A program made the position numbers and the translations under genes. This document shows positions 46,199-49,475 of a DNA stretch of 49,475 bases, in pieces (positions within the stretch are counted from its first letter, which is position 1; every line of letters starts with the position of its first letter). This stretch comes from Anaerolineales bacterium (GTDB lineage: Bacteria; Chloroflexota; Anaerolineae; Anaerolineales; UBA4823). The stretch covers positions 3,037,618 to 3,087,092 of the forward strand of contig CP070639.1 in assembly GCA_020354045.1 (NCBI GenBank). The letters are read 5' to 3'. The notes under the pieces were generated by a model. The model worked only from the letters and a program-made list of their open reading frames with translations, did not search any database and was not told the DNA's origin.

Positions 46199-46783
46199 TT
46201 ACTCGAGCTTTTCTTTCGCTTGTTTCTCAACTATAACCCAAGCGTTGAATCCATCCTCCTCAATCCAGCTTACTACGCTCGGCTCACCAAATAATGACTG
46301 GATTGATTCTGGGGACAGGAAATGACTGCGCATTAATAGAAACTTTTCTAAGAGAGCTATGATCTTAACGCCCAATTTTCTGATATTTGGTTCCTCAATA
46401 ACAATCCTCCCCCCGGGTTTCAATACCCTCCAGAGCTCATTGGCTGTCTCCTGATGATTAATTACATGATGCATCGCATCTACCATTATCACGCGCTCAA
46501 AGGTCTCATCCATGAAAGATAGATTCTCTGTGATTGACTGCACCGGAAGAAGTTGGTTCTTGGTTCTTGTCTGCTGAAGCATTCCCAAGGACATGTCTGC
46601 AACAACAACCCGTGAAGCTTGCTCTCGGATTGCTTGTGATACCCTTCCAGTACCACCTCCGGCATCCAAGACTGCACCACTAACTGGAAGATTGGCAAAG
46701 TCAATCAGAAGTCGGGCATCTTTTATGGGTAAGGCGCGATCGTAAAATGGGGCAATTATGGAAAAATGATCTGGCCATGGCAT
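46199..46783 (-). CDS. Class I SAM-dependent methyltransferase
   Basis: A 194-residue UbiE/COQ5-like methyltransferase. The SAM motif is VLDAGGGTGRVSQAI, VVADMSLGML is motif I', and MVDAMHHVINHQ and LKPGGRIVIEEPNI are motifs II/III. The substrate may be a lipid or quinone, given coupling to plsY (the TAA is directly followed by ATG), but this is inference. No Shine-Dalgarno precedes ATG 46783; instead, repeated TGGACCAA boxes lie immediately upstream. Confidence 0.88.
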   Translation of the reverse strand: MPWPDHFSIIAPFYDRALPIKDARLLIDFANLPVSGAVLDAGGGTGRVSQAIREQASRVVVADMSLGMLQQTRTKNQLLPVQSITENLSFMDETFERVIMVDAMHHVINHQETANELWRVLKPGGRIVIEEPNIRKLGVKIIALLEKFLLMRSHFLSPESIQSLFGEPSVVSWIEEDGFNAWVIVEKQAKEKLE

Positions 46784-46785
46784 AA

Positions 46786-46880
46786 TGGACCAATTTTACC
46801 TGTAGTGGACCAATTTAGGAAATATATGTATAAATTTATGACGCGAAAAATCAAATATGGTCAATTACTATGGACCAAAT
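46786..46880. repeat. TGGACCAA-type repeats in promoter of methyltransferase-plsY operon
   Basis: TGGACCAATTT occurs at 46786-46796 and 46806-46816, exactly 20 bases apart. Variants TGGTCAATT and TGGACCAAAT lie at 46858-46866 and 46871-46880. Read on the minus strand, the third contains TTGACC, which could serve as a -35. A possible -10 (TCATAA or TATACA) lies between the two repeat groups. The array looks like operator boxes for an unknown regulator. Confidence 0.55.
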
Positions 46881-46882
46881 AT

Positions 46883-47638
46883 TTATTCCCCCTTATTTAT
46901 GGCTGGCAAATATACCTTCGTGCTTGTCGACGCATACAGTTCGTTAAAGTTGACCAGAAGCAGATTCCGTTCGCAATTTGAATAAGTAGTTAGATATATC
47001 TTTTTTGTTTGTGGCTTACCACTCAGATCAAACAGCTGAATCCAAATTGTTCCATCCGAATCGATGGGTCGGTCGAAAATTGTTACACCATAACCACCAG
47101 GGCCGAAGACCACCTCTCCTCCCGCTATACCCAGCTCTAGTAATGGTGTTCCATCTAATTCCCCTCCCACTTCAACTATCAGATTTACTACTGGCATACC
47201 CAACTGGTCAAGCACTTGTCCTCCAACTCCCATCCAATTACATCCAGCCTCCGTCCGCACAATATTCGCCATACCCAAAGGTGTGCCAGGCTGTATACCA
47301 AAACGTGGATTTTCTACATCCTCCACGCCATCAGGGGGAATACCATTTGTTTGAGTTGAGGTTGGCTCCACTTCGACAACTGTTGTAATTGTTGGTGTCG
47401 ATGACGGTGCAGCGAGCGTTTGTGTTGCTACCCTGGGTGTCTCAGTCTCAGATGGCAAAACCCGGACAGTTGTGGCAGTGATTGTTGTGGTGGTTGTTTG
47501 CGTCTTTGCCCCGTCCTCTATCGGCACCTCCGGGAGTGAGCAAGAGCCAATTATCCAGGCGGTCATAATTAAGAACCCGAATAACATCTTACCACCCTGG
47601 TTGCACAATTTTAACTTTAAACTTCTTAGATTACTCAT
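46883..47638 (-). CDS. Putative lipoprotein with Thr-rich linker and YLPA C-terminus
   Basis: A 251-residue exported protein of unknown function. A hydrophobic signal (MLFGFLIMTAWIIGSCSLPE) contains a lipobox-like IGSC. A Thr/Pro-rich stretch of about 60 residues follows (TTTTTITATTV...), probably an extended linker off the membrane. The C-terminal ~130 residues form a beta-rich domain (VRTEAGCNWMGVGGQVLDQLG) that ends TKVYLPAINKGE. The start may be ATG 47638 or the in-frame ATG 47587, which gives a shorter signal. It overlaps no neighbour and is divergent from the OmpR-type operon. Confidence 0.72.
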   Translation of the reverse strand: MSNLRSLKLKLCNQGGKMLFGFLIMTAWIIGSCSLPEVPIEDGAKTQTTTTTITATTVRVLPSETETPRVATQTLAAPSSTPTITTVVEVEPTSTQTNGIPPDGVEDVENPRFGIQPGTPLGMANIVRTEAGCNWMGVGGQVLDQLGMPVVNLIVEVGGELDGTPLLELGIAGGEVVFGPGGYGVTIFDRPIDSDGTIWIQLFDLSGKPQTKKIYLTTYSNCERNLLLVNFNELYASTSTKVYLPAINKGE

Positions 47639-47810
47639 TCCATATCCCTATATACTTGCTTCTGGAAGAAACCAATACAATCTAATCTCGGCTGACAAAG
47701 GTAGTGCCTGAAATAAATCAAAACATTATGCGAATAAAAAATACGGAAAACATATAAAAATCCACACTAGGAGGTACAAGTTTCATGCCTATTTCAAATG
47801 TTTCGGAACC

Positions 47811-47819
47811 TGCTATACT
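47811..47819 (+). promoter_or_regulatory. Extended -10 promoter of OmpR-type two-component operon
   Basis: TGCTATACT is an extended -10 element (TGn plus TATACT, 5/6 of consensus), 55 bases before ATG 47875. The -35 region (around 47791) is poor, as expected for extended -10 promoters. Confidence 0.45.
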
Positions 47820-47874
47820 TGAGCAGCACATTTGATAAACATCCACACAGACCAAATAAGCGGAGCGAGTGTCA

Positions 47875-48591
47875 ATGGATATAAAACCGAAAATTTTGCT
47901 CGTCGATGATGAAAGTGCAATCACTGGAAATCTAGCTCCCTTCCTTGAGCGCGCTGGTTTTGAGACCAAGGTTGCCGCTGATGGTGAACAAGCACTTATG
48001 ATCATTAAGGAATTTAAGCCCAATTTGATCGTGCTGGATGTGCTTATGCCTAAATTTGATGGCCGAGAAGTTTTACGACGATTACGGCAATCCGGGAATT
48101 TATCCCCCATAATCTTGCTAACCCAGGTTGGTGAAGCAACCGAACGAGCCATGGCTCTTGAAGAAGGCGCAGATGACTATTTGAACAAACCATTTGATCC
48201 TTATGAACTGATGGCTCGTATTCGGGCTGTGCTCAGGCGTGCCCAGCCAGGTCGCCCACCTCTCGCAACTGCCGAACGCCTGGTATGCGAGGACCTAACT
48301 TTTGATCGCCGCGCCAGACGAGCATTCCTGGACAATCAGGAACTATCAATGACTCCAAAAGCAGCAACATTATTGGAATACTTCCTGACCCACCCAGATG
48401 AATTGCTAACGCGTGAAAGACTGCTTGATGTGGTCTGGGGCTGGGATTATCCGGTAGGTACACGCGCCGTGGACACTCGAGTTGCGGAGCTTCGCCGGTT
48501 GCTAGATGAAGACCCCAGCGAACCTCATTACATCGAAACGGTCCCGGGACAAGGTTACAGATTTATTGGAAGAGTGGAAGTTGTCTCATGA
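47875..48591 (+). CDS. OmpR/PhoB family response regulator
   Basis: A 238-residue regulator. The receiver domain has LLVDDE near the start, phospho-acceptor Asp55 in VLDVLMPKFDG, and Lys in YLNKPFDPYEL. A winged-helix DNA-binding domain occupies about 135-235, with ELSMTPKAATLLEYF, LTRERLLDVVWGWDY and VDTRVAELRRLL. ATG 47875 has GGAG nine bases upstream; GTG 47869 is in frame. Its stop overlaps the kinase start by four bases. Confidence 0.95.
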   Translation: MDIKPKILLVDDESAITGNLAPFLERAGFETKVAADGEQALMIIKEFKPNLIVLDVLMPKFDGREVLRRLRQSGNLSPIILLTQVGEATERAMALEEGADDYLNKPFDPYELMARIRAVLRRAQPGRPPLATAERLVCEDLTFDRRARRAFLDNQELSMTPKAATLLEYFLTHPDELLTRERLLDVVWGWDYPVGTRAVDTRVAELRRLLDEDPSEPHYIETVPGQGYRFIGRVEVVS

Positions 48592-49475
48592 AATTAAAAT
48601 GGCTGATTCCTTTATCTCCTGGTATTCTAGGCTTCGCGGTCTCGATCTTCCTCAATCTTGACGTGTGGCAAAATCCTCTCATCTTCGTACGGACCACTGC
48701 AGGCAACTGGATCTTGATATTTGGCGTCCTCGTGACCATTTTTAGTGCCAGTGGCTATGCGATGCGTGAATGGTCAGATCGTTACCAAAATATAGTAAAT
48801 CAATTAGCCTCCGAGGAGCGCCGCAGATTTCTCCGCCGATTAGACCACGAATTAAAAAATCCACTTACAGCCATCAGGGCCGGCTTGGCAAATTTAATAG
48901 AATCCCCTACTCCAGAATCTCGTCATGATGCCTATGAAAGCATACAATCTCAGGTCTTGCGTTTGAGCCAGCTCTCAGCAGATCTGCGTAAATTGGCAGA
49001 ATTAGAGATCCGACCTCTCGAGCGCAGCGCCGTAGATGTTGGTGCCTTGCTGGAAGAAGCCTACAATCTGGCACAAGAGCTTCCTGGCGCAGAGGGTAAG
49101 AGGTTTTCATTGTCCATCCCACGCGCCCCATGGCCATTGCCCTCGATATCCGGCGACCAGGATTTATTGTTCCTGGCGATTCACAACATATTGGATAACG
49201 CGAACAAAATTACCGAATCTGGAAACACGATAGAGGTGCGCGCCTTCGAAGATGGCACCTATGTCGTGGTGGAGGTTGCTGACACAGGATCAGGCATACC
49301 TGACGAGGATTTGCCACATGTGTGGGAGGAGCTGTATCGCGGAGATGGAGCGCGAGGCATTCCCGGCAGTGGCCTAGGCCTGGCACTGGTACGCGCAATT
49401 ACTGAACGGCATGGTGGTCAAGTCAGCCTGCGCAGCCGTCATGGACAAGGGACAGTTTTCGCGCTTAGGTTGCCA
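48588..49475 (+). CDS. Sensor histidine kinase, 3' truncated by window
   Basis: Open from ATG 48588 to the last base (296 codons, no stop seen). Two transmembrane helices (about residues 6-21 and 45-62) flank a short loop. The H-box RLDHELKNPLTAIRAG has phospho-acceptor His87. The HATPase domain shows the N-box HNILDNANKI, G1 DTGSGIP and G2 GSGLGLAL, so the catalytic domain is nearly complete. The ATGA overlap with the regulator implies coupled synthesis of a cognate pair. The signal sensed is unknown. Confidence 0.93.
   Translation, partial: MKLKWLIPLSPGILGFAVSIFLNLDVWQNPLIFVRTTAGNWILIFGVLVTIFSASGYAMREWSDRYQNIVNQLASEERRRFLRRLDHELKNPLTAIRAGLANLIESPTPESRHDAYESIQSQVLRLSQLSADLRKLAELEIRPLERSAVDVGALLEEAYNLAQELPGAEGKRFSLSIPRAPWPLPSISGDQDLLFLAIHNILDNANKITESGNTIEVRAFEDGTYVVVEVADTGSGIPDEDLPHVWEELYRGDGARGIPGSGLGLALVRAITERHGGQVSLRSRHGQGTVFALRLP

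Noticed and set aside
47401-47490. Low-complexity AC/GT-rich stretch that could look like a simple repeat
   Set aside because: It encodes the Thr/Val-rich linker of the lipoprotein in frame, so it is coding rather than a separate repeat element.

Overview
The window looks like chromosomal DNA from a bacterium of moderate G+C content, most likely of the Chloroflexota (Anaerolineae-like). That assignment is inferred from gene content and style: two secreted proteins ending in a YLP-type tail, tandem CooC-type ATPases, a split cytochrome b joined to Hdr-like Fe-S proteins, a DUF166-type protein, and a tmRNA with an LPLAA tag end. I see no insertion sequence, prophage, CRISPR array, plasmid feature or tRNA. 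One tmRNA gene is present. The window opens inside a GH31 glycosidase and closes inside a sensor histidine kinase.

Layout. 1-5.0 kb: glycosidase, M24 peptidase, two tandem aldo/keto reductases and a small membrane protein. 5.1-10.9 kb: panB, a conserved-looking protein I cannot identify, a glutamate-dehydrogenase-like enzyme fused to two CBS motifs, and an ALDH7-type (aminoadipate semialdehyde) dehydrogenase. 10.9-13.5 kb (minus): two CooC-like ATPases and a rhomboid protease with a zinc ribbon. 13.5-16.7 kb: a cytochrome P450 behind a perfect CRP/FNR-type palindrome, then a NarL-type two-component pair ending at a strong terminator. 16.8-21.8 kb: a respiratory locus with cytochrome b6-like protein (N-terminal CxxCH), subunit IV, Rieske protein, a membrane HdrD-like Fe-S oxidoreductase and an FrhB-like Fe-S flavoprotein candidate.

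21.9-27.5 kb: a hydrolase and a small membrane protein (minus); a tightly packed four-gene operon of poorly characterised proteins (plus); and an ECF sigma / DegV / membrane-protein operon (minus). 27.7-28.2 kb: ssrA with promoter and terminator. 28.2-34.8 kb (minus): radical SAM protein, RlmI-like methyltransferase, alpha-oxoamine synthase, ligA and ctaA. 35-39.2 kb: glutaredoxin-like protein, SDR epimerase, YbaK-like protein, CAP-domain secreted protein and metallo-beta-lactamase-fold hydrolase.

39.4-45.4 kb: a complete hypABFCDE operon for [NiFe]-hydrogenase maturation, without hydrogenase structural genes nearby. 45.6-49.5 kb: plsY and a methyltransferase behind repeated TGGACCAA boxes, a threonine-rich lipoprotein, and an OmpR-type two-component pair. 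Physiologically, heme A synthesis (ctaA) and a bc-type complex sit beside CO-dehydrogenase and hydrogenase maturation factors. This suggests a facultative or metabolically flexible organism with both oxygen-linked and H2/CO-linked electron transport. All family assignments come from reading motifs; no database search was run.
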